DNA of 51,570 nt from a virus, in IMG/VR virus record IMGVR_UViG_3300036795_000069, positions 1 through 51,570 of that record; one strand, written 5' to 3'. A model generated the notes under the pieces. It was not told the DNA's origin. It ran no database searches and saw only the letters and a program-made list of their open reading frames with translations. Of the stretch, positions 38,377 through 46,837 are shown one piece after another. Within the stretch, counting starts at the first letter, position 1. Every line of letters starts with the position of its first letter. A program made the translations under genes and the position numbers.

Positions 38377-39151
38377 TGACTGCGGTCCTCCAGTACTCGG
38401 GCGACTCATACTCGGTCGGATCTGCAACACCTGCGAGTGCGAATGCTTCGGCGCGTTCAACACATGTGCCGCATCGACCACAGTGGATAGCCGTCCCGTT
38501 GTAGCAGCTCCATGTGTTCTTGAACGGGACATTCAGCTCACGACCTTCCGAAACGATGTCGGCTTTGGTCCTATACAGGAAGGGTGTGTAGATAACGAAG
38601 TCAGGACGGATAAAGCCTTCGTTCGCCGTGATGAGCAGCTCTTGCAGGCGGTTCACGAAATCAGGACGACAGTCAGGGTAAACGAAGTGGTCACCAGCAT
38701 GAATGCCCAGAGCCAAGATGTTCGCCCCCTCGGATACCGCAAGACCCGCAGCGATATTCGACATGATAGCATTGCGATTAGGAACCACAGTTGCGGCCAT
38801 ATTGCTTGCTGCATAGTTCCCCTCCGGCACTTCGCGAGAGTGATCCGTGAGGACAGAGGCCTTCAAGAGGCTGGTGATGCTCGTGATGTCCACGATGGTG
38901 TGGGCAATGTTGAGGAGGTCGCACGTGAGTCGGGCGTACTTCAGTTCTTTCTTGTGTCGCTGTCCGTAGTCGAACGATACTGCGTGGACCTGCTTCGACG
39001 GGTCGATAATGCTGTCGTTGCTGAGCACGTCGTAGAGGAGGACAGTTGAGTCCAAGCCTCCCGACATAACGACAATGGCCTTCTGACTCTTGCGACGCTC
39101 CTCCAATGAAGGAAGACCTGCAGCAAGTTCAGCCTGGGTTGCCTGGGACAT
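38366..39151 (-). CDS. queC: 7-cyano-7-deazaguanine synthase
   Basis: The 261-aa ATP-dependent enzyme turns CDG into preQ0. The PP-loop VVMSGGLDSTVLL is near residue 28 and YGQRHKKELKYA near 62. The zinc site at the C-terminus is CYNGTAIHCGRCGTCVE (four Cys). ATG 39151 was chosen because TAGGAG lies five bases upstream; it overlaps the primase-helicase end by 23 bases. It completes the route GTP to preQ0 within the phage. Confidence 0.92.
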   Translation of the reverse strand: MSQATQAELAAGLPSLEERRKSQKAIVVMSGGLDSTVLLYDVLSNDSIIDPSKQVHAVSFDYGQRHKKELKYARLTCDLLNIAHTIVDITSITSLLKASVLTDHSREVPEGNYAASNMAATVVPNRNAIMSNIAAGLAVSEGANILALGIHAGDHFVYPDCRPDFVNRLQELLITANEGFIRPDFVIYTPFLYRTKADIVSEGRELNVPFKNTWSCYNGTAIHCGRCGTCVERAEAFALAGVADPTEYESPEYWRTAVNAQ

Positions 39152-41372
39152 GGATGCTCCTACTGAATAGTTGTTCGGTTCGGCCTGACTTCTGTCGGCT
39201 GATGAGTCCACGCTGCTCTAGTGTCAGGAAGACTTGATCTGCTTCCCGAGCCGAGAGGTGATAGGCTTGCATCAAGTACGATCGCTTGACACCGTTCTTG
39301 TTCCTGATGGCTCGGTAGATGGTGTCGAGTTGTTTCTCACCCGTCGACCTACCGAGGTTGTTCATGACATCGATCACGTAGGTGCGCCAGCCACGCATGT
39401 AGTAGATGGCATGAAGGATGTCTTGCATCTCGATGGTGATCTTCGAGTCACGTTGTCGAGATGTAGCCATGAGCAATGCTGCCTTCAGTGTCGACTTAGA
39501 GAGCCTGTCGAATGTAGGTGTCATGTGCTCAGGGTTCATACTACGCATCCCGAAGTCAAGCATGTCCGCTTCAAGCTTGTTGTAACGGTACCACGCATCG
39601 GGTGTCATTGTTGCGTTCCACTCACGTGGAGAGTTCTGTTCGATCTTCTGACCGGCAATAGTGATCGTTGCCTGTGTCTGGTAGTGAGCAACGAGGTCTT
39701 GCATCTCGTCCTTGATTGCCTTCTTATTGCCTAGGTTGATCTCTGTGGGAGGACCTAGTGGCTTGAGCTTGCTTACGTCTGACTCTGCCGTGATGAAGAT
39801 GAATCGGGGCATGAAGCCTGACGAGACTTGCTCCGACGTAAGAAGGTCTTGGATCTTGGTGCGAATACCACCCGCAAACACAATGAGACGAGGGTCGCGT
39901 ACTTCGATCGTCTCTTTCCGGAGGACCCGCTTCTGCATTTTGCCATCATACAGTTTGGTGAGGAGTTCTGGCATGCCAGCGTAATAGTCCCGCTTGGTGA
40001 TCTGTTCAAGCAGTCCGGAGAACTCATCACGCAGGAAGACAGAAGGTCGTCCAGGACGCGTTGATAGGCCGCCCAGAAGTCCTTCGATGCTGCCGTCAGT
40101 GGCGAGAACGATGTCATCATCAACCTCCATAATGAGGTCCATCGCGATGTCCATAGCTGTAGTCTTCCTGGTCAACGTTGTATCGGCCAGGATCATGAAC
40201 CACAGGTTTGGGTACACAGTTCCGAATGATGTAGGTAGGCGAACGTTGCCACAGAGAAGAGAGGCCAGGATCGTGAAAGCTCCCGCCTGATGGTACTGCT
40301 TCGCTGCGTCGCCCAGCCCGCCTGCCCACTCTATGTACCTTTCTATGAACGTCGGATTGTCCTCTACGTACTGAATTTCCTCATCGGTAAGAAGAGGGAC
40401 AGCTGAGGCAGCCATTGCTTCTGGAATGGCTACACCACTATGCAATTCGTTGATGTCAAACGCCTTACAGACGTCACGCCAGAGGAACATCTTGTCTCTA
40501 CCATCACGTCTGTACTTGTTACACTTCGCCACGTCCGCTACGACGTATACCTCTTCACGTTTCATACCTGCTTCAAAGAGGCCTAGCAACATGCCCCAGA
40601 GCTTCTTCGACCAGTCTTCATCGGGCTGAGGCTCAATCTGAAAGGCGTTCCAGGTGATAGGATGTAACCTGTTGCGCCTCAGAGCCAGCAGTTCGTCGGC
40701 ATCCATCGTCGGAAGTTCTTCCGGGAATGGGATGTCCATGTACTTGAATGCCTGGATCTGCGGGTAGACGTCAAAGTCGGTAAGTCTGAACCTTGATCGA
40801 TTGACCGTGATCATATGAACTTCAGCCGGTGAGGTCTGACCCATCACCTTGCCGTACTTATGATTGTACGTTCCAGGTACACGAAGCAGCTGGGATAGAT
40901 CCCAACCACTTCGATCAGCACCATCCTGCACATGCTTGTAGGCAATGCGTCTGCTAACGTCTTCAGCCATCTCAGGATCAATGGCTGCCTCGAAGCACCA
41001 GAACGCCTGGAATCTATTAGGCGACGACTCAACGACGATGGAAGGGTTTACGTCTAGCTGTTCTGGTTGACACTCGTCGAGATCCGCCCAAGCGTTAGCA
41101 CATGCGAACACAAAGTCCTTTGTTCGCTTCTTCCCCTTAAGAAGCTGCGGACAAAAATAAACGTCTTCAGTAATGTACCAGCGATTCACGAAGGCGATCA
41201 TGTCATCTTCTTGATCTGGCCACTTGAAGAATTCTTCCTGGAACTGGTTGTCTTCCTTGTTGATGCTACGGAGTATCCGCGCTAGGCAGACGATCCCTTC
41301 GGTTGTTCCGAAGACGGACCTGAAGAAGACACGTCGGACTTCATTCGTCTGAGGAGAGACCACCACTGACAA
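39129..41372 (-). CDS. primase-helicase (AEP primase plus DUF3987-like ATPase)
   Basis: The 747-aa N-terminal half resembles archaeo-eukaryotic primases of the RepB/PrimPol type: ANAWADLDECQPEQLDVNPS near residue 95 with DLD metal ligands, SSPNRFQAFWCF near 118, and SQLLRVPGTYNHKYG near 162. The second half is an AAA/RecA-like helicase: FMILADTTLTRKTTAMDIAM (P-loop variant) near 395 and VFLRDEFSGLL near 440. It begins with a TTG start seven bases after GGGGAG. It is expected to lay primers and unwind DNA. Confidence 0.85.
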   Translation of the reverse strand: MSVVVSPQTNEVRRVFFRSVFGTTEGIVCLARILRSINKEDNQFQEEFFKWPDQEDDMIAFVNRWYITEDVYFCPQLLKGKKRTKDFVFACANAWADLDECQPEQLDVNPSIVVESSPNRFQAFWCFEAAIDPEMAEDVSRRIAYKHVQDGADRSGWDLSQLLRVPGTYNHKYGKVMGQTSPAEVHMITVNRSRFRLTDFDVYPQIQAFKYMDIPFPEELPTMDADELLALRRNRLHPITWNAFQIEPQPDEDWSKKLWGMLLGLFEAGMKREEVYVVADVAKCNKYRRDGRDKMFLWRDVCKAFDINELHSGVAIPEAMAASAVPLLTDEEIQYVEDNPTFIERYIEWAGGLGDAAKQYHQAGAFTILASLLCGNVRLPTSFGTVYPNLWFMILADTTLTRKTTAMDIAMDLIMEVDDDIVLATDGSIEGLLGGLSTRPGRPSVFLRDEFSGLLEQITKRDYYAGMPELLTKLYDGKMQKRVLRKETIEVRDPRLIVFAGGIRTKIQDLLTSEQVSSGFMPRFIFITAESDVSKLKPLGPPTEINLGNKKAIKDEMQDLVAHYQTQATITIAGQKIEQNSPREWNATMTPDAWYRYNKLEADMLDFGMRSMNPEHMTPTFDRLSKSTLKAALLMATSRQRDSKITIEMQDILHAIYYMRGWRTYVIDVMNNLGRSTGEKQLDTIYRAIRNKNGVKRSYLMQAYHLSAREADQVFLTLEQRGLISRQKSGRTEQLFSRSIHVPGNPG

Positions 41373-41486
41373 GGCATTACTCCCCTCCCGCGTTTTGGCC
41401 TACTGATTCGTAATGGGGGCTAATCCTCGACAGGATGACTTAGCCGATGAAGGGCTTCTTTGCACATCGGTACCCCTGTGTACGAA

Positions 41487-41945
41487 CTACGGGAGGAGGC
41501 TGTTGCTGGCAACCACCGGAGCGCCAGCGGACTTCACACCGTCGATCGGGTAGTAGCTCTTGACCTCGTTCGACTCGTCGACCTCACGGCCATCGTCCAG
41601 CGTACGAGCGGGACGCTTGTTGACCTTGACAATCAGATCCTTGCCGATGAGGTCGTCGAGCTCGAACTCCATCTCGCCCTCGGCGTCGTAGCCGACGGCC
41701 TGCAGGATGCCCTTGATGCTGAACAGGGCGTGGGGAAGCAACGAAGCCATCCCGAACACCTTGCGGTTGTTGTAGTCGCCCTCCTGAACGGTGTACTCGA
41801 AGTTGATGTAGTCCGAGCCAGGGTTCTTCGAGGCAGGTCCCGACTGCTTGATCTCGGCGTCGGTGATCTTGACGTGGTACTTGCCCGTGGGAATCGGGTC
41901 GAAGTTACGGACTTCTACGTCGGTGAAATTAACCTTGAGCGGCAT
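41487..41945 (-). CDS. DUF669-like ssDNA-binding protein
   Basis: The 152-aa protein matches the DUF669 pattern: EVRNFDPIPTGKYHVKITDA, NFEYTVQEGDYNNRKVFGMA, GKDLIVKVNKRPA. These phage proteins occur next to RecA-like ATPases and probably bind single strands or help recombination. It overlaps the ATPase stop by one base; 114 bp without an evident gene separates it from the primase-helicase. Confidence 0.75.
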   Translation of the reverse strand: MPLKVNFTDVEVRNFDPIPTGKYHVKITDAEIKQSGPASKNPGSDYINFEYTVQEGDYNNRKVFGMASLLPHALFSIKGILQAVGYDAEGEMEFELDDLIGKDLIVKVNKRPARTLDDGREVDESNEVKSYYPIDGVKSAGAPVVASNSLLP

Positions 41946-42775
41946 TACTCGTCTCCTTCAGACGTTGGCGCTGACGAAGTTGCAGCGACCAGTTTGGGGA
42001 TGATCAGGTCATGCAGCATGTGCATGGTTGGATCCTCGACGACCATAGGAAGTCGACCCGAGCGATCCTTTGCGACGTTGGCTTCCGTCGCTGCGGTCAG
42101 TAGCAACCGCTTGTACTGGATGTCGTCACCATCCCGAATCTGCTTGGCGTAGGCGTACACGACGATGTCCAGGAATGCGGCAACCTCGTCTGCCAGCTTG
42201 CCACTGAGTGCAGGCTTCTTCTCCTGAACACCAGTGCGGGGATTCTTGTCGCTCTTGACCAAAGCGGTAAAGATCGTGTTCATGTCGAGATCACGAAAGC
42301 CTCGAACAAGTCGACGACACTGTTCGATGTTCTTTCCCCACTCTCGCATGCCAGGGACATCTGGATCCGCCTCTGGCTTCATACGTGCCAAGTCGGTCAT
42401 GATGTTGCCCATGGAGAACTTCTGCGTCTCGGTCAGACTGTCGATGATGACCGTCTGATAGGGATGCCTACCGCTGTGTAGCTGGTCGTATACGGACTGC
42501 AACTCCTTCCACGACTTGACACGAACTACCTTACATTCAGGGTAGCTGTGCGAGAGGGACATTGTTCCACCCTCGACATCGATGACGATGACAGGTCGCA
42601 TCTCGGGCACAGCATCTGCTGACCCAGCTAGGGTGGTCTTTCCTACTCCGCTGTCTCCGTAGATCAGGATGTTCAGGAACTCCATCTTCTCCTTGGCGGA
42701 AACAACCTTCAACCCTGCCAGGTTTTCAGGAGATATGGTTTCCGAAAACACGACAGGGTTTGTTGGAGCAACCAT
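41945..42775 (-). CDS. RecA-like/Sak4-type recombination ATPase
   Basis: The 276-aa protein has a Walker A YGDSGVGKTTLAGS near residue 40, VIVIDVEGG near 68 and a Walker B TVIIDSLTETQ near 107, with RecA-like spacing and no other domains. Phage ATPases of this size (AAA_24/Sak4 group) pair single strands with help of SSB-like partners such as the DUF669 neighbour. I placed the start at ATG 42775 because GGGAGGTG lies just upstream. Confidence 0.82.
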   Translation of the reverse strand: MVAPTNPVVFSETISPENLAGLKVVSAKEKMEFLNILIYGDSGVGKTTLAGSADAVPEMRPVIVIDVEGGTMSLSHSYPECKVVRVKSWKELQSVYDQLHSGRHPYQTVIIDSLTETQKFSMGNIMTDLARMKPEADPDVPGMREWGKNIEQCRRLVRGFRDLDMNTIFTALVKSDKNPRTGVQEKKPALSGKLADEVAAFLDIVVYAYAKQIRDGDDIQYKRLLLTAATEANVAKDRSGRLPMVVEDPTMHMLHDLIIPKLVAATSSAPTSEGDE

Positions 42776-42801
42776 TGTTTCACCTCCCATCTAAATGGTT
42801 G

Positions 42802-42894
42802 TGGACTCACCCGGAGTCGAACCGGGATCTCTACACGCTGCAAGCTGGGGGTCTAGCTGGCTGTGTAGGCTCTTCCTATCTGAGCTATGAGTCC
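42802..42894 (-). tRNA. tRNA with enlarged 26-nt anticodon loop
   Basis: The cloverleaf is complete: acceptor GGACTCA/TGAGTCC with discriminator A, D-arm GCTC/GAGC, T-arm CCCGG/CCGGG with loop TTCGACT, variable GAGAT and anticodon stem TACAC/GTGTA. The anticodon loop is 26 nt instead of 7 and can fold on itself (CAGCT..AGCTTG). Removing 19 nt would leave TTGCAGC, anticodon GCA (Cys); TGC (Ala) is another reading. No CCA is encoded. Identity is uncertain. Confidence 0.8.
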
Positions 42895-42898
42895 TAGG

Positions 42899-42941
42899 CT
42901 GAGCGGAGCCCGTACGGCATGTGGACAGGTTGTCCGCTCAG
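42899..42941. repeat. Inverted repeat upstream of the tRNA
   Basis: CTGAGCGGA (42899-42907) and TCCGCTCAG (42933-42941) form a perfect 9-bp stem. A smaller GCC/GGC hairpin can form in the loop. It lies between the secreted-protein gene and the tRNA in minus orientation. No T-run follows, so it is more likely an RNA-processing structure than a terminator. Confidence 0.55.
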
Positions 42942-42989
42942 CTCTTCCTAGGTAGGTGTCCGCACAGAGCTACCGTTCGGAAGCTTGTG

Positions 42990-43670
42990 TTACTGGATGG
43001 CGATCGGGAAGGTCGCCGTCGCCTGACCATCAGCGGTCGTCACAGTTGCAGAGACCACCGCATCCGAGTTGGAGCTGAGTGCCTTGAACACGAACGTGTC
43101 ACCCTTGTCGGTGTGAGCGAAGTCCGTGTAGTCGAAGGACGCCTCTCCCGCACCCAGCGAGCTCTGCGTGGCACTGCCATCGCCATTGCTCACCAGGCTG
43201 AAGTCGTCAGGGTTCCACGACAACGTGATGGTCCCGTTGACCTGCGGGTTCGCCTGCATCGCCGTGACGGTCAGAGGCGCGTTGTCTCCGACAGCGACCG
43301 AGGTAACTGGAACGTTGTTCGTGGAGTCCCAACCCCAGCCGCCGCTTCCGCCGTTGCCCGAAGCTCCCGGCGCACCGTCGATGGCGAGTCCCTTGACGCT
43401 GGTGCGAACGCTCTCCTGAAGCGCATCGACACCTTCGCCCCAGTAGACCTTGTTGGCCCACGCGTTGCAGCCCGGGTACGTGTTGGTGCCATCGTACTCG
43501 TAGAAGCGACCACCGACCAGACCGTTCGTCGCTGGGTTGACACAGCCCCAGACGATCGGAGAGGTGGTGCTGGCGTGGATGGACTGTGATGCGTCAGCGG
43601 AACCCGTGAGACCGAAGGCGGTCAGGAATCCAGCTGCTGCGATACTGCCAAGAATTTTCTTGCCGTGCAT
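42990..43670 (-). CDS. secreted protein with Sec signal peptide
   Basis: The 226-aa protein begins MHGKKILGSIAAAGFLTAFG, then LTGSADASQ: a basic N-region, hydrophobic core and an ADA-type signal peptidase site near residue 27. The mature part has an ordered N-terminal section with two cysteines (WGCVNPATN and YPGCNAWANK) and a C-terminal Ig/BIG-like beta domain (TAMQANPQVNGTITLSWNPD). GGGAGGG precedes the ATG. Surface exclusion, receptor masking or host manipulation are possible; function unknown. Confidence 0.75.
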   Translation of the reverse strand: MHGKKILGSIAAAGFLTAFGLTGSADASQSIHASTTSPIVWGCVNPATNGLVGGRFYEYDGTNTYPGCNAWANKVYWGEGVDALQESVRTSVKGLAIDGAPGASGNGGSGGWGWDSTNNVPVTSVAVGDNAPLTVTAMQANPQVNGTITLSWNPDDFSLVSNGDGSATQSSLGAGEASFDYTDFAHTDKGDTFVFKALSSNSDAVVSATVTTADGQATATFPIAIQ

Positions 43671-43827
43671 TGTACCCTCCCAGGTATGTTTTTAGCTTGT
43701 CGCGCCTGTGGTGTTTTGTCAGAGCGTGCCCCATGCACCTGACGTGTCTCGACCCGTAACATTCTCTGGTCCTATACTCGAGACGCCCCACGTGTCCTGG
43801 ACTAGACCCAGGTGAATCCATCACGCG
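43671..43827. other. 157-bp intergenic gap with one CTGTGG motif
   Basis: Between the secreted-protein gene and the nuclease gene. It contains CCTGTGGTGTTTTG (43707-43720, plus sense), one of the dispersed motifs, but not the second block or hairpin. I see no convincing promoter or ORF. Confidence 0.5.
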
Positions 43828-45039
43828 TCATGTTGCTACCCTCCCTCTATGTTCGGTCGATGCCACGTTGGCCTCGCGGACCCAGTAGTGGTGCTCGCGT
43901 TGGTCGTACAAAGTCTTGAGGGTGTACTGGTAATCTTCGCCCATGTTCACGCCCAGGCAGGGCTGACGGAATGCACAGAACTTGCAACTGAAGCGGCCTG
44001 GGTTCGGATAGATCGGTAGGCCAGGATCTACGATGTCCTTGGACTCTGTGTAGATGACCTTGCCGATCTCGATGAGTTCGTTCTGGTTCTTGTGAATCTG
44101 GTACCGGTGATAGAACTGAGGTCCTTCAGCCTGCAACCAGTCCAGGAAGTCGTCGTAGTATCCACCGTTGAAGCCGAGCTTGTCGTGCTCTCGTACGTGT
44201 GCCAGGTAGGTTGGATAGTCGACGTCTTGGTTCTTACTGACGCTGAACAGACATCCTAGTCGCCGTTGCTTGTTCTTCTTCGGCGGTCCCGGGAAGCCCT
44301 TCTTCTGCTCATGGTAGACGAAGCCTCTGATAGGCAGTCCGAGTACCTTGCCTAGCGCCCATGGGTATGAGCCTACTTGGTCGTCGAGCTGGAGGAACTC
44401 GTCGTCGTCGACACTGAGTCGGGCTGCTGTCTTCCAGTCGAAGATCCAGTAGTCCCCGTGGTCGTCTTCGCCGAGCATGTCAACTCGTCCTGCGAACACG
44501 ACGCCATTGTCTTCTGGACTGTGCTGACGGCAGTTAGGTAGTTGACAACGAAGCTGGATGCCTGTCTCCGGATCCACGACAGGAACCTCGAAGCTAAGCT
44601 CGACTTTGACTGGTCGAAATCCAAAGTCTGTTCCGACGACCTGCTGCGCATAGTACGCCAACATCCCTTGACCAAGCGCCAGACGTTCGTCATAGTCCGC
44701 CTGTACCTCGTCTTCCAAGTAAGGAATTGCCTCTTGGGTAAGGAAGGCCTTACGCTGCTTCTCGCAGGTCTCGACGAACGCCTTCTGGGCGAACGCGATC
44801 TTGATGTGGATTGGGAAGTCCCACCGAGCTGGGTCGTAGAACGCTTCCATCCCGTTGTGATAGGCTACACCGAACTCCAGCGGCTTGGCTGTGACCTTCG
44901 GGTACCAGTTGTCGCGGAAGATCCAATGCCAGCGACGTCTACACCCACGGAATGATTTCCGTTCGGATGTGTGAACTTCATGCGGCACGACTTGCCCCCT
45001 CACCCATGCAATAAGCTTGGTGATATGTTGTGCGATCAC
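43828..45039 (-). CDS. Cas4/RecB-like exonuclease
   Basis: The roughly 403-aa PD-(D/E)XK nuclease has SFRGCRRRWHWIF near residue 28 (first iron-sulphur Cys), a metal site in GDYWIFDWKTAARLS near 193, QLDDQVGSYPWAL (motif QxxxY), and a C-terminal FSCKFCAFRQPCLG near 365 providing the other cysteines. Phage homologues trim DNA ends for recombination. The GTG at 45039 coincides with the predicted transcript start of the promoter at 45045-45074, suggesting leaderless translation; TTG 45042 is an alternative. Confidence 0.85.
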   Translation of the reverse strand: MIAQHITKLIAWVRGQVVPHEVHTSERKSFRGCRRRWHWIFRDNWYPKVTAKPLEFGVAYHNGMEAFYDPARWDFPIHIKIAFAQKAFVETCEKQRKAFLTQEAIPYLEDEVQADYDERLALGQGMLAYYAQQVVGTDFGFRPVKVELSFEVPVVDPETGIQLRCQLPNCRQHSPEDNGVVFAGRVDMLGEDDHGDYWIFDWKTAARLSVDDDEFLQLDDQVGSYPWALGKVLGLPIRGFVYHEQKKGFPGPPKKNKQRRLGCLFSVSKNQDVDYPTYLAHVREHDKLGFNGGYYDDFLDWLQAEGPQFYHRYQIHKNQNELIEIGKVIYTESKDIVDPGLPIYPNPGRFSCKFCAFRQPCLGVNMGEDYQYTLKTLYDQREHHYWVREANVASTEHRGRVAT

Positions 45040-45044
45040 CAATA

Positions 45045-45074
45045 ATTATATCACCAGTGATCTCACTGCCACAA
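45045..45074 (-). promoter_or_regulatory. Minus-strand extended -10 promoter, leaderless
   Basis: TTGTGG (45074-45069), an 18-bp spacer and TATAAT (45050-45045) preceded by TGA. The predicted start site, six bases on, coincides with GTG 45039 of the nuclease gene. Confidence 0.75.
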
Positions 45075-45107
45075 GGTGAATTTATATACGAACGCTTTGA
45101 CGCTGGA

Positions 45108-45416
45108 TCAAGACTCCACAGGAAGTGGTTCACTAGACGTGATGTTCACGTTGCAGCCCTTACAACCTGCCTTGTCGCATAGGGTGCAGTAGAATAGGGC
45201 TACCCTGAGGCGTTCTAGATCCTCCTGGCACACCTTGTAGGTCGCGATGTGCTCGTGGACACAGCCGCCAGTGACCAGATGGGTCGCTTCTCCCATGCAG
45301 TTCATGAAGTTGAAGCAGTACTTCCCCTCCTTATCGCCTGAAGTGAACTCTAGGATGGACCTGAGATCCTGAATAGTAACTTCTTTGAAGTCCGGTATTT
45401 CACCCATCGTTGTCAT
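45108..45416 (-). CDS. Cys-rich protein, 102 aa
   Basis: It carries at least nine cysteines, including YCFNFMNCMG, GGCVHEH, KVCQED and YCTLCDKAGCKGC, which suggests two or three zinc sites. It overlaps the upstream stop. ATG 45416 has GGAAGGG directly before it, and ATG 45407 is a possible alternative. It is probably a nucleic-acid or host-protein binding factor. No family recognised. Confidence 0.65.
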   Translation of the reverse strand: MTTMGEIPDFKEVTIQDLRSILEFTSGDKEGKYCFNFMNCMGEATHLVTGGCVHEHIATYKVCQEDLERLRVALFYCTLCDKAGCKGCNVNITSSEPLPVES

Positions 45417-45726
45417 CCCTTCCGTAACGCTTGGTGTGGCGGAGGCCCTTCATTGAGTTACGTTCCGACTTCGTGAGCATGGGATACGGAGGATCCATGA
45501 TCGCCATGATGGCCTGATGAGCGTCGAGGAACACTGGACAGTCGAGACCATCCCTGGTGCAGCGTCTGTACTTGCACGTCTTCTCGGGACAGCTCTTGAC
45601 GGCCTGTTCAGCCATCTTCAGTGCTGCCTGACGGAGAGTAACAGGATCGATGTCGTGATCCCCTGCCAGAATGGAGGCATCGGGATCCTTCTCGGCCTTG
45701 CCGTTCCTCATACGCGGTGAGGTCAT
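45400..45726 (-). CDS. hypothetical protein with Cys cluster, 108 aa
   Basis: The helical protein has a central cysteine cluster (SCPEKTCKYRRCTRDGLDC), likely a zinc finger, then a hydrophobic helix (AHQAIMAIMDPPYPML) and a basic tail. Four-base overlap with 45723-46256. Function unknown. Confidence 0.65.
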   Translation of the reverse strand: MTSPRMRNGKAEKDPDASILAGDHDIDPVTLRQAALKMAEQAVKSCPEKTCKYRRCTRDGLDCPVFLDAHQAIMAIMDPPYPMLTKSERNSMKGLRHTKRYGRDDNDG

Positions 45727-46256
45727 CGCTTGAGACTCGCCGACACCGCCGAGGCGATCAGGTTGGCAGCGTTGTCTCGTACTGCGTTGATGACGTCCTG
45801 ACGAGCCTTGTTGATGAGGGGCTGAAGCTCCTTCACCATCGACTGGTTCACCTGGTCCTGAAGTAGACCGTTGAACGAGGGAGCACTGCTGCGGTTGCTA
45901 TAGCTCTCCTTGCCAGGGCGCGTAAGGAAGGCCCTGGTCTCGTCCATGATCAGCTCTCGCAAGGTCGTCTCCTTGCCCAGCTTCTGACCGTAACCAGTGG
46001 TGAGCTGGAAGGGCTCGTTCAGAGCCTCGGCGATGTGCGAGGAGATCTGACTCTGGATCGTCTCAGTGACGGTGCTGATGATCTGCTGCTTGACCTCGCG
46101 GTCCATCTGCTGCATGAGTTGGGCGACTGCACCTGCGACGATGGCCCCTCGAAGGTCGACAGAGTAGCCTGCAACGCCTACCGAATAGTCACCCTCGTCT
46201 TCGTCCAGCACGGTGCCAAGGTTGATCTTGACAACCAGGTCTTCAGACCTCGCCAT
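45723..46256 (-). CDS. hypothetical helical protein, 177 aa
   Basis: A beta start (EDLVVKINLGTVLDEDEGDY) is followed by about 110 residues of amphipathic helices (QLMQQMDREVKQQIISTVTE and others) without Cys. Length and periodicity suggest an oligomeric coiled-coil or DNA-organising protein. The CTCCCTGTGG motif lies just upstream of its start, within the end of the previous gene. Confidence 0.65.
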   Translation of the reverse strand: MARSEDLVVKINLGTVLDEDEGDYSVGVAGYSVDLRGAIVAGAVAQLMQQMDREVKQQIISTVTETIQSQISSHIAEALNEPFQLTTGYGQKLGKETTLRELIMDETRAFLTRPGKESYSNRSSAPSFNGLLQDQVNQSMVKELQPLINKARQDVINAVRDNAANLIASAVSASLKR

Positions 46257-46665
46257 TGCTTACGCTCCCTGTGGTGTTGTTCAAAGCCGTCTTAGCAGCC
46301 TCAAGTGTCGGATTACGGTAGTCACCATCGCCACGGTACTCTGGAGCGACTTCGGTCTTCGGAAGCAGGTTCTTGCCGATCGCAGCGAACCAGTGCTCCC
46401 CATCTGCCCATGCGCGAGTCGGCTTACCGCAGACTGCACATACCCACCAGCCGTACTTACGGCCTCGAGTCCAACCAGCGAGCTTACCCCGATGCTTGTC
46501 CGAGTTGTCACAGTACAGGGTTGGCTTCTTGTAGACCGCACGTACGTCGGCCTTGACGATAGCTGTGTCGCCACTGATGTGAATGTACTGCGCATCCACT
46601 ACGTACTCAGTGAAGGCGTCTGCCTCAGCATCGTTGTCGAAGGAGAGCAATACGTACTTAGCCAC
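46243..46665 (-). CDS. ferredoxin-fold plus zinc-ribbon protein, 140 aa
   Basis: It starts at GTG 46665. The N-terminus (MAKYVLLSFDNDAEADAFTE) is shared in pattern with 46658-46837 and 47266-47469, indicating a paralogue set. A zinc ribbon follows (YCDNSDKHRG and WVCAVCGKPTR). It may bind RNA or a host factor. Overlaps both neighbours. Confidence 0.65.
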   Translation of the reverse strand: MAKYVLLSFDNDAEADAFTEYVVDAQYIHISGDTAIVKADVRAVYKKPTLYCDNSDKHRGKLAGWTRGRKYGWWVCAVCGKPTRAWADGEHWFAAIGKNLLPKTEVAPEYRGDGDYRNPTLEAAKTALNNTTGSVSNGEV

Positions 46666-46837
46666 GTTCCACCATCAGCTTTCTGCCAGGCCTGACATCT
46701 TGGATGTCGTAGTACACTCGACGCACACCTTGCCTACGTGTGCTGTTGCTAGGTACTATGACATACTCTTTGATGTTGTCGATGAGGGAGTTGGCTTGGG
46801 CATCGTCATCGATCCTGATGGTGACGATCTTAGCCAT
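46658..46837 (-). CDS. paralogue small protein, 59 aa
   Basis: A 59-aa ORF begins MAKIVTIRIDDDAQANSLID, the same plan as the N-terminus of 46243-46665. It ends basic (RRVYYDIQDVRPGRKLMVE). It overlaps the next gene by eight bases and shares one base with 46837-47022. Probably a small alpha/beta domain; function unknown. Confidence 0.65.
   Translation of the reverse strand: MAKIVTIRIDDDAQANSLIDNIKEYVIVPSNSTRRQGVRRVYYDIQDVRPGRKLMVERG

Noticed and set aside
39234-39734. 166-codon plus-strand frame inside the primase-helicase gene
   Set aside because: It overlaps a well-supported gene on the opposite strand and has no recognisable motif or start signal.
41373-41486. Mini-ORFs in the gap between primase-helicase and DUF669 gene
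   Set aside because: Frames of 15-25 codons exist but without a consistent ribosome site or protein-like composition.
43594-43824. 76-codon minus-strand frame upstream of the secreted protein
   Set aside because: It runs out of frame over the signal-peptide coding region and reads as Arg/His-rich shadow sequence.
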